DNA of 64,000 nt, taken from Sphingobium sp. GTDB taxonomy: Bacteria > Pseudomonadota > Alphaproteobacteria > Sphingomonadales > Sphingomonadaceae. Made by a program: the position numbers and the translations under genes. Each line of letters starts with the position of its first letter. The stretch's first letter is position 1. Below are positions 1 through 7,120 of the stretch, piece by piece. The notes under the pieces were generated by a model, which made no database searches, had not been told where the DNA came from, and worked only from the letters and a program-made list of their open reading frames with translations. The DNA lies in NCBI GenBank assembly GCA_003248935.1, contig QFQF01000009.1:62001-126000 (forward strand), written 5' to 3'.

Positions 1-102
1 ACCGGGCACCGTGAACGTCAGTTCGTCCAACGCCTTGGGATCCGGCGACGCCGCCGCACAGAGCGCAGCCGCCAAAAACATCAAGCCGATCGGTCTCATC
101 AT
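1..102 (-). CDS. Secreted protein, N-terminal fragment (runs off left edge)
   Basis: Only the first 34 codons are inside the window. They begin with two consecutive ATG codons and encode a hydrophobic leader (MMRPIGLMFLAAALCAAAS) typical of a Sec signal peptide, followed by the start of a mature domain (DPKALDELTFTVPG). The gene reads leftwards and lies 33 bases downstream of the metallo-beta-lactamase gene on the same strand, so it may be the last gene of that operon. The function cannot be told from this fragment. Confidence 0.6.
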   Translation of the reverse strand, partial: MMRPIGLMFLAAALCAAASPDPKALDELTFTVPG

Positions 103-135
103 GTGCCTGCTCCTCCTGCGCCGCGTCGTGGTGCC

Positions 136-1137
136 TCAGTTGTAACGATAGGGGTTCCTGTCGATCGTCGTCGTCCCGCGCGTCTGGTTGCACAGGAAAA
201 CCGTGCCGGTGAAATAGATACCGGGCTCCGTGATGGTCTGCGCGTGGGCATAGGCCTCCCGCAATTGCTGCACCGTCATCTCCACGGGCGCCTCGTCCGG
301 TTGCCAGGTCATGCCATAGGCATAGTCCTGCCCGTCCTTGCTGATTTCCACATGGCAGCCCATGACGTGCGTCACCGGATGCGTGTCACAGAATGCGATC
401 AGCCGCTTCATGCTGTCGAACCACGGTTCCCAGAAGCTGATGTAGCAACGCCCGCGATAGAACATGTCGCCGGTGTAGAGAATCTGCGTGTAGCTGTCGT
501 AATAGGCGAATTCCGACACGACATGGCCGGGCGAGCCCCAGATCAGGATGTCGCGGCCGCCAAGGTCGAGCGTCACCCGCTGTTCCGGGAAGTTGGTCAT
601 GCCCCAGAAGCCGACCATCTCCTCATGGGTCTGGCCCATATAGCGGGTATTGGGGCGATCGGCGAACTGGTTGACGGCCATGTAATGGTCGCCGTGCAGG
701 TGGCTGAAGGCAACCAGCAATTCCATGCTGGCGGGATCGCGCCCGTTACGCGCGCACCAGTCGTTGATGCATCCGTCGACGACACCGCGCAGGTCCCATT
801 CGTTGCGCAGCTGCGTGAACCCCTCGTCCAGCAGCAACACGCGATCATTGCCGAAATAGAGCGGCGCGAAAGGAGCCTCGTAACTGTAGGCCTTGTTCTG
901 GCGCAGGATCGCGGTGTGGGGATTGTACCAGTGGACCTGCACCGGCGGGTCGGTGTTGTCCATGCAGGAGGACGATCCGCAGATCCATTTGTCGGGAAAA
1001 CCGCCCTTCGCCGGGAGGTTGTTCTTGAAGTCGATCGGTGCAGGGCGGGCCGCGGCCGACGCCGCCTGAGCGAGGCCGGGCAGCACGGCGCCGACGGCCA
1101 TCGTGGCGTTGGCGGTCAGAAAGGTGCGACGATCCAT
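136..1137 (-). CDS. Metallo-beta-lactamase-fold hydrolase with Tat-type leader
   Basis: A 333-residue exported metallohydrolase. The N-terminus (MDRRTFL followed by a hydrophobic stretch ending near AQA at residue 25) resembles a Tat signal. The zinc motif HLHGDH is at residues 146-151. Later ligands appear as GH (H205), TGD (D224) and GCH (H262), so the full binuclear site looks intact. The fold suggests hydrolysis of an ester, lactone or thioester; the substrate cannot be read from sequence. It lies 17 bases downstream of a paralogue on the same strand, and the two are probably co-transcribed and derive from a duplication. Family assignment is firm, substrate unknown. Confidence 0.85.
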   Translation of the reverse strand: MDRRTFLTANATMAVGAVLPGLAQAASAAARPAPIDFKNNLPAKGGFPDKWICGSSSCMDNTDPPVQVHWYNPHTAILRQNKAYSYEAPFAPLYFGNDRVLLLDEGFTQLRNEWDLRGVVDGCINDWCARNGRDPASMELLVAFSHLHGDHYMAVNQFADRPNTRYMGQTHEEMVGFWGMTNFPEQRVTLDLGGRDILIWGSPGHVVSEFAYYDSYTQILYTGDMFYRGRCYISFWEPWFDSMKRLIAFCDTHPVTHVMGCHVEISKDGQDYAYGMTWQPDEAPVEMTVQQLREAYAHAQTITEPGIYFTGTVFLCNQTRGTTTIDRNPYRYN

Positions 1138-1154
1138 GATGACCTCCAGTAACG

Positions 1155-2243
1155 TCAGAAGTGGAAGGGCGGCGTGATATTGGGCACGCCCTGCGGCCAG
1201 ACACGCGTCCGCTGATCGGGGCTGACACCGTTGAACAGCACGAAATCGGGCCGGATCAGCATCATGTCCTTGCCCTGTACCTCACGCGCGTGGACGACCG
1301 CCTCGTCAATCAGCGCCGGGCTCATCTCCAGCACGCGTTCATAGGGTTTGTAGTTCACGAAGCGCCGGTAATATTTGCCCGGCACGAACATCATCTCGAT
1401 ATGACCGCCCATCACCCACTTCACCGGGCTGCGCGCGGCGAACGCCTGCAATCGCTCCAGCGAGGCGACATAGTCACGGTCATTGCTGATGTTGATCTTG
1501 CCGGGGAACAGCAGGTCGCCGGTGAACAGGAAATCACAATAGGGATCGTAGAAGCTGACGCCATCGCGATGCGTACCGGGCGTCGGGATCACCGCGATCA
1601 CGCGATCGCCCAGATCGATGCGGCCGGTGCCGGACGGCCAGCTGCCGCCAAGACCATAGAAGCGCTTCATCACCTCGACCGGCGCTGGCACGATGGTGGT
1701 GTCGGGTCGCCCCGCGAACTGCACGAGCCCTTGATTCTGGGCGATATCTTCACCGGAGGTCAGCGCGATCGTGAGGGGTACCTTGCTCCGTCCCCGCGCC
1801 TGTCCCCAGCGCGTGATGATGGCGTCCACCGTTTCGCGCAACGGATAGTGGCGTGCATCGGCTGTCGCGCCGCTGTCGATCAGCAACGCGCCCTTATTGC
1901 CGAACAGCAGATAGGTGAAAGGCGCCTCCCAATGCACGCAGACATTCTGCCGCAGAATGAAGCTGTCCTCGTTATACTGCACGACCTGTACGCGCGGATC
2001 ACGGTTCGTGGCGGCGACGCTGGACCCGAAAATCCAGCGGAAAGCGAGATCGCCCGGCGCCGGCCCGTCGCAGGCATAATCGTGCACCACCGCCTTCCCG
2101 GGATGGAGCGGCAGCGCACTGTCGGTGTTGCGTACGCCGACGGGGTTATATTGCAGGTCGGGATTGCCGTTGGGATAGTTGCGGATCGCCGCCACCGGCG
2201 CGGTGCCGGACAAGGCAGGCTTTTCAGTCGCGCTCTGCGCCAT
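1155..2243 (-). CDS. Metallo-beta-lactamase-fold protein lacking the HxHxDH motif
   Basis: A paralogue of the next gene, collinear over most of its length (both share motifs such as ILRQN and EAPF). Where the neighbour has SHLHGDH, this protein has TSGEDIAQN (about residues 162-170), so three first-site zinc ligands are gone. The later ligands GTH (H225), TGD (D243) and GGH remain. It is therefore probably not a standard metallohydrolase; it could be a pseudo-enzyme, a partner subunit, or an enzyme with altered metal use. I chose the start at 2243 because GGGGGA sits 5 bases before it. A longer start at 2288 would add a short hydrophobic leader, but its SD-like GAGGG is only 1 base away. If the partner is periplasmic, the longer form would make sense. 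Confidence 0.75.
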   Translation of the reverse strand: MAQSATEKPALSGTAPVAAIRNYPNGNPDLQYNPVGVRNTDSALPLHPGKAVVHDYACDGPAPGDLAFRWIFGSSVAATNRDPRVQVVQYNEDSFILRQNVCVHWEAPFTYLLFGNKGALLIDSGATADARHYPLRETVDAIITRWGQARGRSKVPLTIALTSGEDIAQNQGLVQFAGRPDTTIVPAPVEVMKRFYGLGGSWPSGTGRIDLGDRVIAVIPTPGTHRDGVSFYDPYCDFLFTGDLLFPGKINISNDRDYVASLERLQAFAARSPVKWVMGGHIEMMFVPGKYYRRFVNYKPYERVLEMSPALIDEAVVHAREVQGKDMMLIRPDFVLFNGVSPDQRTRVWPQGVPNITPPFHF

Positions 2244-2332
2244 CGAAATCCCCCAGAAAGAAGCCAACATGGCGGCATGCGCCGCCATGCCCTCGCTATG
2301 CACCCTCCCCGGTGAAAGCAGCATCCTATTGA

Positions 2333-2358
2333 TATTACAAACTGTGGCAATAGTAATA
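2333..2358. promoter_or_regulatory. Candidate operator 1 of the NikR-like regulator
   Basis: A perfect inverted repeat TATTAC-N14-GTAATA. It overlaps a plausible sigma-70 promoter (TTGATA at 2329-2334, TAGTAA at 2351-2356, 16-base spacer) about 60-70 bases before the transporter operon. The core TTAC-N14-GTAA recurs at 5097-5124 just before the NikR-like gene. The geometry resembles half-sites reported for some NikR proteins (GTGTTAC/GTAACAC with 13-14 bases between). Repression by promoter occlusion is my inference. Confidence 0.6.
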
Positions 2359-2417
2359 ATCATCCATGGACAAGCCCCCGATTTGCGGCAATGCTGCAAT
2401 GCGAAAGGGGACGAATC

Positions 2418-3503
2418 ATGCTCAACCGGATTCGCAGCGCTGGACGGATCGCACTCATGGCGTGCGCGCTGCTGACGGCGTCCTGCTCTCCTTCATCGGA
2501 CACGGCGTCCGCGCCGCGTACGGAATTCAATATCGGCTGGTCGATCTACGCCGGATGGATGCCCTGGCCCTATGCCCAGCAGGCCGGCATCGTGAAGAAA
2601 TGGGCCGACAAATACGGGATCAAGATCAACATCGTTCAGGTGAACGACTATGTTGAATCGGTTAACCAGTACACCGCCGGGAAGCTGGACGGCGTGACGG
2701 TCGCGAACATGGATGCGCTGACCATTCCCGCCGCCGGGGGCAAGGACACCAGCGCGATCATCGTGGGCGATTATTCGAACGGCAATGACGGCGTCATGCT
2801 GAAGGGCGCAGACACGCTGACGGCGATCAAGGGGCGGCAGGTCTATCTCGCCGAGCTTTCGGTTTCCCACTATCTGCTGGCGCGTGGCCTGTCGACTGTC
2901 GGCATGAGCCTGACCGACGTAAAGACCGTCAATACGTCGGACGCCGACATCGTCGCCGCGTTCGCCACGCCGGATGTGACCGCCGCCGTCGCCTGGAACC
3001 CGCAATTGTCGGTGATGAGGGCCGCTCCGGGCGCGAAAGAGGTATTCAGCTCCGCCGACATTCCGGGCGAGATCCTGGACCTGCTGGTCGTGGACACAGC
3101 GACGCTGAAGGCCAATCCCAATCTGGGCAAGGCGCTGACCGGCATCTGGTATGAGACCACCGCGCTGATGCAGCGCAAGGACGCGCAGGGGCAGGCGGCG
3201 CGCGCCGCCATGGCCAAGCTGGCGGGCACACAACCCGACATCTTCGATGGCCAGCTCTCCACGACCTATCTGTACGCCGACCCGAAGGAGGCCGTGGCCG
3301 CCACATCCGCCCCCGCGTTGATCACCACGATGACGCGTGTGCGCGACTTCAGTTACTCCAAGGGGCTGTTCGGTCAGGGCGCGAAGTCCCCCGATGCGGT
3401 CGGGATGGCCTTTCCCGGCAACAAGACGCTGGGCGATGCCGGTCATGTGACCCTGCGCTTCGACGCCAGCTACATGCAGATGGCGGCCGATGGGAAGCTC
3501 TGA
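2418..3503 (+). CDS. ABC transporter substrate-binding lipoprotein (guanidine/urea-type)
   Basis: A 361-residue NitT/TauT-like periplasmic binding protein and first gene of the nitrogen operon. The leader ends in a lipobox LTASC with Cys23, so the protein is probably a lipoprotein. The mature part starts FNIGWSIYAGWMPWPYAQQ, the usual opening of the binding proteins encoded beside urea-carboxylase-family genes. It should deliver its ligand to the permease and ATPase that follow. I chose ATG 2418 because AAGGGGA lies 5 bases upstream and the lipobox then falls at the right distance; an earlier in-frame start would spoil the leader. Ligand: guanidine or a related compound, by context only. Confidence 0.85.
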   Translation: MLNRIRSAGRIALMACALLTASCSPSSDTASAPRTEFNIGWSIYAGWMPWPYAQQAGIVKKWADKYGIKINIVQVNDYVESVNQYTAGKLDGVTVANMDALTIPAAGGKDTSAIIVGDYSNGNDGVMLKGADTLTAIKGRQVYLAELSVSHYLLARGLSTVGMSLTDVKTVNTSDADIVAAFATPDVTAAVAWNPQLSVMRAAPGAKEVFSSADIPGEILDLLVVDTATLKANPNLGKALTGIWYETTALMQRKDAQGQAARAAMAKLAGTQPDIFDGQLSTTYLYADPKEAVAATSAPALITTMTRVRDFSYSKGLFGQGAKSPDAVGMAFPGNKTLGDAGHVTLRFDASYMQMAADGKL

Positions 3504-3533
3504 ACGGCCGGCACACATCAGGGATCGGACATC

Positions 3534-4349
3534 ATGCGCTGGGTGAACCGACGCATCGGGCGAGGCAACAGCATCCTGCTGGGCGCCATACCCATCATAT
3601 TGCTTGTGCTGCTTTACCTCGTCGTCGCGGCCGGCCGCCATTCGGCCAACCCCAATGACAAGATCCTGCCGCTGCCGGGCGGCATGGCAGAGGCGATGTC
3701 GACGCTGCTGTTCCAGCCGGACCAGCTTTCAGGACAGCTGATCTTCTGGGCGGACACGCTCGCCAGCCTGCAACGGCTTGGCCTCGGCCTCGCCATATCC
3801 ACGCTGTCGGCGCTGCTCGCCGGGTTGCTGCTGGGCATATTGCCGCCGGTGCGCGCGACGTTCGGTCCGCTGGTGACGGGCATTGCCGTAATCCCGCCGA
3901 TCGCCCTGCTGCCGATCCTGTTCATCGCCTTCGGCCTCGGCGAAACGGCGAAGGTGGCGTTGATCGTCATCGGAATCGCGCCGTTCATGATCCGGGACAT
4001 CGCCGCCCATATCACCGCGCTGCCACGCGAACAGATCATCAAGGCGCAGACGCTGGGCGCGAGTACATGGCAGCTGATATTGCGCGTGGCCCTGCCACAG
4101 GCGATGCCGCGCCTGATACAGGCGGTGCGCCTGTCGCTCGGCCCGGCCTGGGTGTTCCTGATTTCGGCGGAGGCTATCGCATCCGATATCGGCCTTGGCT
4201 ACCGCATCTTCCTCGTCCGCCGTTACCTGTCGATGGACATCATCCTGCCCTACGTCGCGTGGATCGCCCTGCTGGCGATCACGATGGACATGATCCTGAC
4301 CCTTGCCAGCCGCCGCCTGTTCCCCTGGGCGCATGGAGCGAACCATTGA
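3534..4349 (+). CDS. ABC transporter permease (NitT/TauT type)
   Basis: A 271-residue inner-membrane permease with about six hydrophobic segments, the first at residues 14-33. The cytoplasmic loop that docks with the ATPase is visible as EQIIKAQTLGASTWQLILRV (about 166-185), an EAA-type motif. It starts 30 bases after the binding protein and its TGA overlaps the TTG start of the ATPase gene, so the three transporter genes form one translational unit. Homologues sit in operons with urea-carboxylase-related genes. High confidence for family, moderate for substrate. Confidence 0.88.
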   Translation: MRWVNRRIGRGNSILLGAIPIILLVLLYLVVAAGRHSANPNDKILPLPGGMAEAMSTLLFQPDQLSGQLIFWADTLASLQRLGLGLAISTLSALLAGLLLGILPPVRATFGPLVTGIAVIPPIALLPILFIAFGLGETAKVALIVIGIAPFMIRDIAAHITALPREQIIKAQTLGASTWQLILRVALPQAMPRLIQAVRLSLGPAWVFLISAEAIASDIGLGYRIFLVRRYLSMDIILPYVAWIALLAITMDMILTLASRRLFPWAHGANH

Positions 4350-5128
4350 GCGCGCTGCTGAGCCTCCGCAACGTCTGGGTCGAATATGGCGAGAAGGTCG
4401 TCCTGGAACGCGTGAACCTCGACATCGAGGCCGGCTCGTTCGTGTCGATCATCGGCCCGTCGGGCGCGGGAAAGAGCAGCCTGTTGCGCGTGATACTGGG
4501 ACAGGAAGTGCCGACACGCGGCTCCATCCTGCTCGACGATACGCCCCTGGCACCGGAATGCGGCCCGGATCGCGGCGTCGTGTTCCAGCGCTATTCGGTG
4601 TTCCCGCACCTGTCCGTACTGCGTAACACCGTATTCGGGCTGGAATGCGCACAGGCCCCCCTGGCGGCGCGGCTCTTCGGCGCCCGTCGCCGCGCGGCGA
4701 CGGCGGAGGCGGAGGAGATGCTGAACGCCGTCGGCCTCGGTGACAGCCTGCACCTTTATCCCGCACAGATGTCCGGCGGCATGCAGCAGCGGCTGGCGAT
4801 CGCGCAGGCGCTGATCAAGCGGCCGCGCATCCTGCTGCTCGACGAACCGTTCGGCGCGCTCGACCCGGGCATCCGGGCGGACATGCATGACCTGATCACC
4901 CGGTTGTGGCGCGATTATGCGCTCACCATTCTGATGGTCACCCACGACATCAAGGAAGCGTTCTCGCTCGGAACCCGCGTCCTGACCCTCGACAAACGGC
5001 GGCGCGATCCGCACGCGCCGCACCGGTTTGGCGCTACGGCAGTCTATGATCTACCCCTCACGCGCCGGGTCGCCGCCCTCGCGGAAGCGGAAACGAGTGT
5101 TACACTTGACGATTTTGGTAATAATTGA
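4346..5128 (+). CDS. ABC transporter ATP-binding protein (TTG start)
   Basis: A 260-residue nucleotide-binding subunit. Walker A is GPSGAGKSS (37-45), the Q-loop Gln is residue 81, the signature MSGGMQQR is at 142-149, Walker B with D-loop is LLLDEPFGALD (163-173), and the switch His is H200. No ATG fits the start of the domain. TTG at 4346 overlaps the permease stop codon and has GGAG seven bases upstream, giving the normal MSALLSLRNVWVEYG opening. The last codons of the gene contain the second NikR-like operator (5097-5124), so the 3' end doubles as the promoter region of the regulator gene. Confidence 0.9.
   Translation: MSALLSLRNVWVEYGEKVVLERVNLDIEAGSFVSIIGPSGAGKSSLLRVILGQEVPTRGSILLDDTPLAPECGPDRGVVFQRYSVFPHLSVLRNTVFGLECAQAPLAARLFGARRRAATAEAEEMLNAVGLGDSLHLYPAQMSGGMQQRLAIAQALIKRPRILLLDEPFGALDPGIRADMHDLITRLWRDYALTILMVTHDIKEAFSLGTRVLTLDKRRRDPHAPHRFGATAVYDLPLTRRVAALAEAETSVTLDDFGNN
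5097..5124. promoter_or_regulatory. Candidate operator 2 (autoregulatory) of the NikR-like regulator
   Basis: GTGTTAC, 14 bases, then GTAATAA, lying inside the last codons of the ATPase gene and ending 16 bases before the ATG of the NikR-like gene. The right half-site GTAATAAT is identical over eight bases to that of the site at 2353-2360, while the 14-base spacers are unrelated. This is what shared protein binding sites look like. Autoregulation is inferred. Confidence 0.6.
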
Positions 5129-5140
5129 GAGGACTGCCGG

Positions 5141-5650
5141 ATGAGCACCGAACCTACAAGCCTCGCCCGGCTCAGCATGAGCCTCCCCGCCGATCTTTTC
5201 CGCCAGCTGGACGTGATGGTCGAGGAGCGCGGTCTTCCCTCCCGCTCACAACTGATCGCCGAACTGATCCGCCATGCACTCGCCGAGCATGAGGCGCTGA
5301 CCCGGCCGGAGGATATGCTCGCCGGCACGGTCACGCTTGTCTATCGCGGTGACCGAGGCCGCGTGCGGCAGCAGCTCGCCCAGACACAGACCGATTATCT
5401 GAAGGAGGTCATCTCCTCCCAGCACGTCTTCCTGGAGGACGACCAGTCTCTTGAAGTGCTGCTGGTTCAGGGCCCTGCGATGCGCCTCAAGGAACTGTGC
5501 GATGCACTGCGCGGCATTCGCGGCGTCCATCAGCTCCAGCTTGTCACCACGACCGCGCTGCTCCCGCCGCTGCACGAACAGGACGGGCTGGAGGACGGCG
5601 CCAGCGTCACGTCCGGCAAGAGCCGCACCAGCAAGGACGTCGCCGCATGA
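5141..5650 (+). CDS. NikR-like ribbon-helix-helix regulator without the nickel site
   Basis: A 169-residue protein with an N-terminal ribbon-helix-helix domain (about 8-50, RLSMSLPADLFRQLDVMVEE) and a C-terminal ACT-like NikR domain (about 60-140). My alignment to E. coli NikR (ligands H76, H87, H89, C95) gives T84, H95, F97 and S103, so only one of four nickel ligands survives. Residues after about 140 form a short extra tail. It lies inside the carboxylase operon, has GAGAGGA before its ATG, and overlaps the next gene by 4 bases. It probably represses the operon and responds to a pathway ligand rather than nickel; that is inference. The two TTAC-N14-GTAA sites are its likely operators. Confidence 0.8.
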   Translation: MSTEPTSLARLSMSLPADLFRQLDVMVEERGLPSRSQLIAELIRHALAEHEALTRPEDMLAGTVTLVYRGDRGRVRQQLAQTQTDYLKEVISSQHVFLEDDQSLEVLLVQGPAMRLKELCDALRGIRGVHQLQLVTTTALLPPLHEQDGLEDGASVTSGKSRTSKDVAA

Positions 5651-6471
5651 CGGGGGCGCTGGCCGACCCGATGGCCGCCCGAGACCATGCCCGCGCGATG
5701 GCGGGCACGGTGGTGGAGGCGATGCCGCTGCTTCCGCCAGTCGCCGACGACCTGTCCGCCACGGTTTCCACCGAAGACCTGTTGTGGGAGGAAACGATTG
5801 CGGCGGGCGGCTATGCCACACGGCGGCTCGCACGGGGCGCGCGCCTGCGCCTGATCGACCTTCAGGGCGACGCCTGCGCGTCGATGCTGCTCTATAATGC
5901 CGAGATGCCGACCGAGCGCCTGAACGTCGCCGACACGGTGAAGATCCAGTGGAACGCCTATCTCGGCGCGGGCAAGCTGCTGCTGTCCGATATGGGCCGG
6001 GTGCTGATGAGCATCCTGGAGGATCAGGCGGAAACCCACGACGCCTTCTGCGGCACATCGAACGCCGCCACCAATCAGGCGAAATATGGGGAGGGACGGA
6101 ACAGCGGCGCCTATCCCAACGGGCGCGACCGCCTGCTGCTGGGGTCGGCCAAGCATGGCCTGCAGCGGCGGGACGTTCATCCATGCATCAACATGTTCAA
6201 GGGCACGCGGATCGAGGCGGACGGAACGATTACGCCGCTCGTCGGGCCCTATGATGGCGGCCGGGCGATGATCCTGCGCGCGGAGATGGACGTCATCGTC
6301 GTCATCGCAAACTGCCCGCATGTCCTCGACCCGCGCGATGCATGGTCGGTGACGCCGCTGCGTGTCTCCGCCTGGCGCGGGGCGGTCACGCCGGAGGACG
6401 ACCCCATCCGTACCGCGACGCCGGAGGGACTGCGCGCCTTCCTGAACGTCGAAGATTATTTCCGTCGCTAG
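5647..6471 (+). CDS. cgdA: DUF1989 protein, urea-amidolyase-associated protein 1 / carboxyguanidine deiminase subunit
   Basis: A 274-residue DUF1989 protein of the type annotated as urea carboxylase-associated protein 1, formerly 'aminomethyltransferase-related'. Homologues pair with a second DUF1989 protein to form carboxyguanidine deiminase, which releases ammonia from carboxyguanidine to give allophanate. Recognisable stretches include RLIDLQGDACASMLLYNA and the Cys-containing HDAFCGTSNA and HPCINMFKG. The start overlaps the regulator stop codon (ATGA). The partner gene follows 13 bases later. Family assignment is strong; which of the two DUF1989 genes is called A or B is less certain. Confidence 0.8.
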   Translation: MTGALADPMAARDHARAMAGTVVEAMPLLPPVADDLSATVSTEDLLWEETIAAGGYATRRLARGARLRLIDLQGDACASMLLYNAEMPTERLNVADTVKIQWNAYLGAGKLLLSDMGRVLMSILEDQAETHDAFCGTSNAATNQAKYGEGRNSGAYPNGRDRLLLGSAKHGLQRRDVHPCINMFKGTRIEADGTITPLVGPYDGGRAMILRAEMDVIVVIANCPHVLDPRDAWSVTPLRVSAWRGAVTPEDDPIRTATPEGLRAFLNVEDYFRR

Positions 6472-6484
6472 GACGAACGCCGCA

Positions 6485-7120
6485 ATGACCACCGATCCGC
6501 ATCTTTCAGGCCTCTCAGCCGCCATCGTCCATGACGAGGTCGTGCCCGCCCGCGCGCCCTGGCTGCATCATGTCGCCGCCGGGCAGACGCTGCGCATCGT
6601 GGATCTGGAGGGCAATCAGGCGGTGGACTTCCTGCTCTATGCCGCCGCCGACGATGCAGAGCGCTACAGCGCGCAGGATACGGTCGCGGCGCAAGGCAAT
6701 CTGTTCCTGCGCGCCGGAACGGTACTGCGGTCGAACGAGGGGCGCCCGATGATGACCATCGCGGCGACATCGGTCGACTATCACGACACGATCGGCGGCG
6801 CGTGCTCCTGCGAGTCCAATACGCTGCGCTATGGCCACCACACCAAGTCCCAGCATGCCTGCGTCGAGAACTTCCTTGAGGCCAACCTGACCGAGGGCCG
6901 GGGCAAGCGTGACATCGTATCCAACATCAATTTCTTCATGAACGTGCCGGTCGAGGCGGACGGCGCGCTGGGTATAGTCGACGGGATTTCCGCGCCCGGC
7001 CTGACGGTCGACCTGCGCGCGGAAATGGACGTCATCGTCGTCGTGTCCAACTGTCCGCAGATCAACAATCCCTGCAACGCCTTCAACCCCACGCCCGTAC
7101 GGATGATCATCACCGCATGA
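6485..7120 (+). CDS. cgdB: DUF1989 protein, urea-amidolyase-associated protein 2 / carboxyguanidine deiminase subunit
   Basis: A 211-residue DUF1989 protein, second subunit of the probable carboxyguanidine deiminase. It carries RIVDLEGNQAVDFLLYAA, parallel to the first subunit, and a Cys/His-rich segment (GGACSCESNTLRYGHH then QHAC, about 103-125) that is a plausible metal or active site. The stop codon overlaps the carboxylase start (ATGA), suggesting translational coupling. The presence of both DUF1989 genes is the main reason to prefer guanidine over urea as substrate for the operon. Confidence 0.8.
   Translation: MTTDPHLSGLSAAIVHDEVVPARAPWLHHVAAGQTLRIVDLEGNQAVDFLLYAAADDAERYSAQDTVAAQGNLFLRAGTVLRSNEGRPMMTIAATSVDYHDTIGGACSCESNTLRYGHHTKSQHACVENFLEANLTEGRGKRDIVSNINFFMNVPVEADGALGIVDGISAPGLTVDLRAEMDVIVVVSNCPQINNPCNAFNPTPVRMIITA

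Noticed and set aside
2289..2417. Guanidine-I (ykkC) riboswitch before the transporter operon
   Set aside because: I looked for the conserved stretches of that aptamer in the leader and saw none; the gap is also short for the full aptamer plus expression platform.
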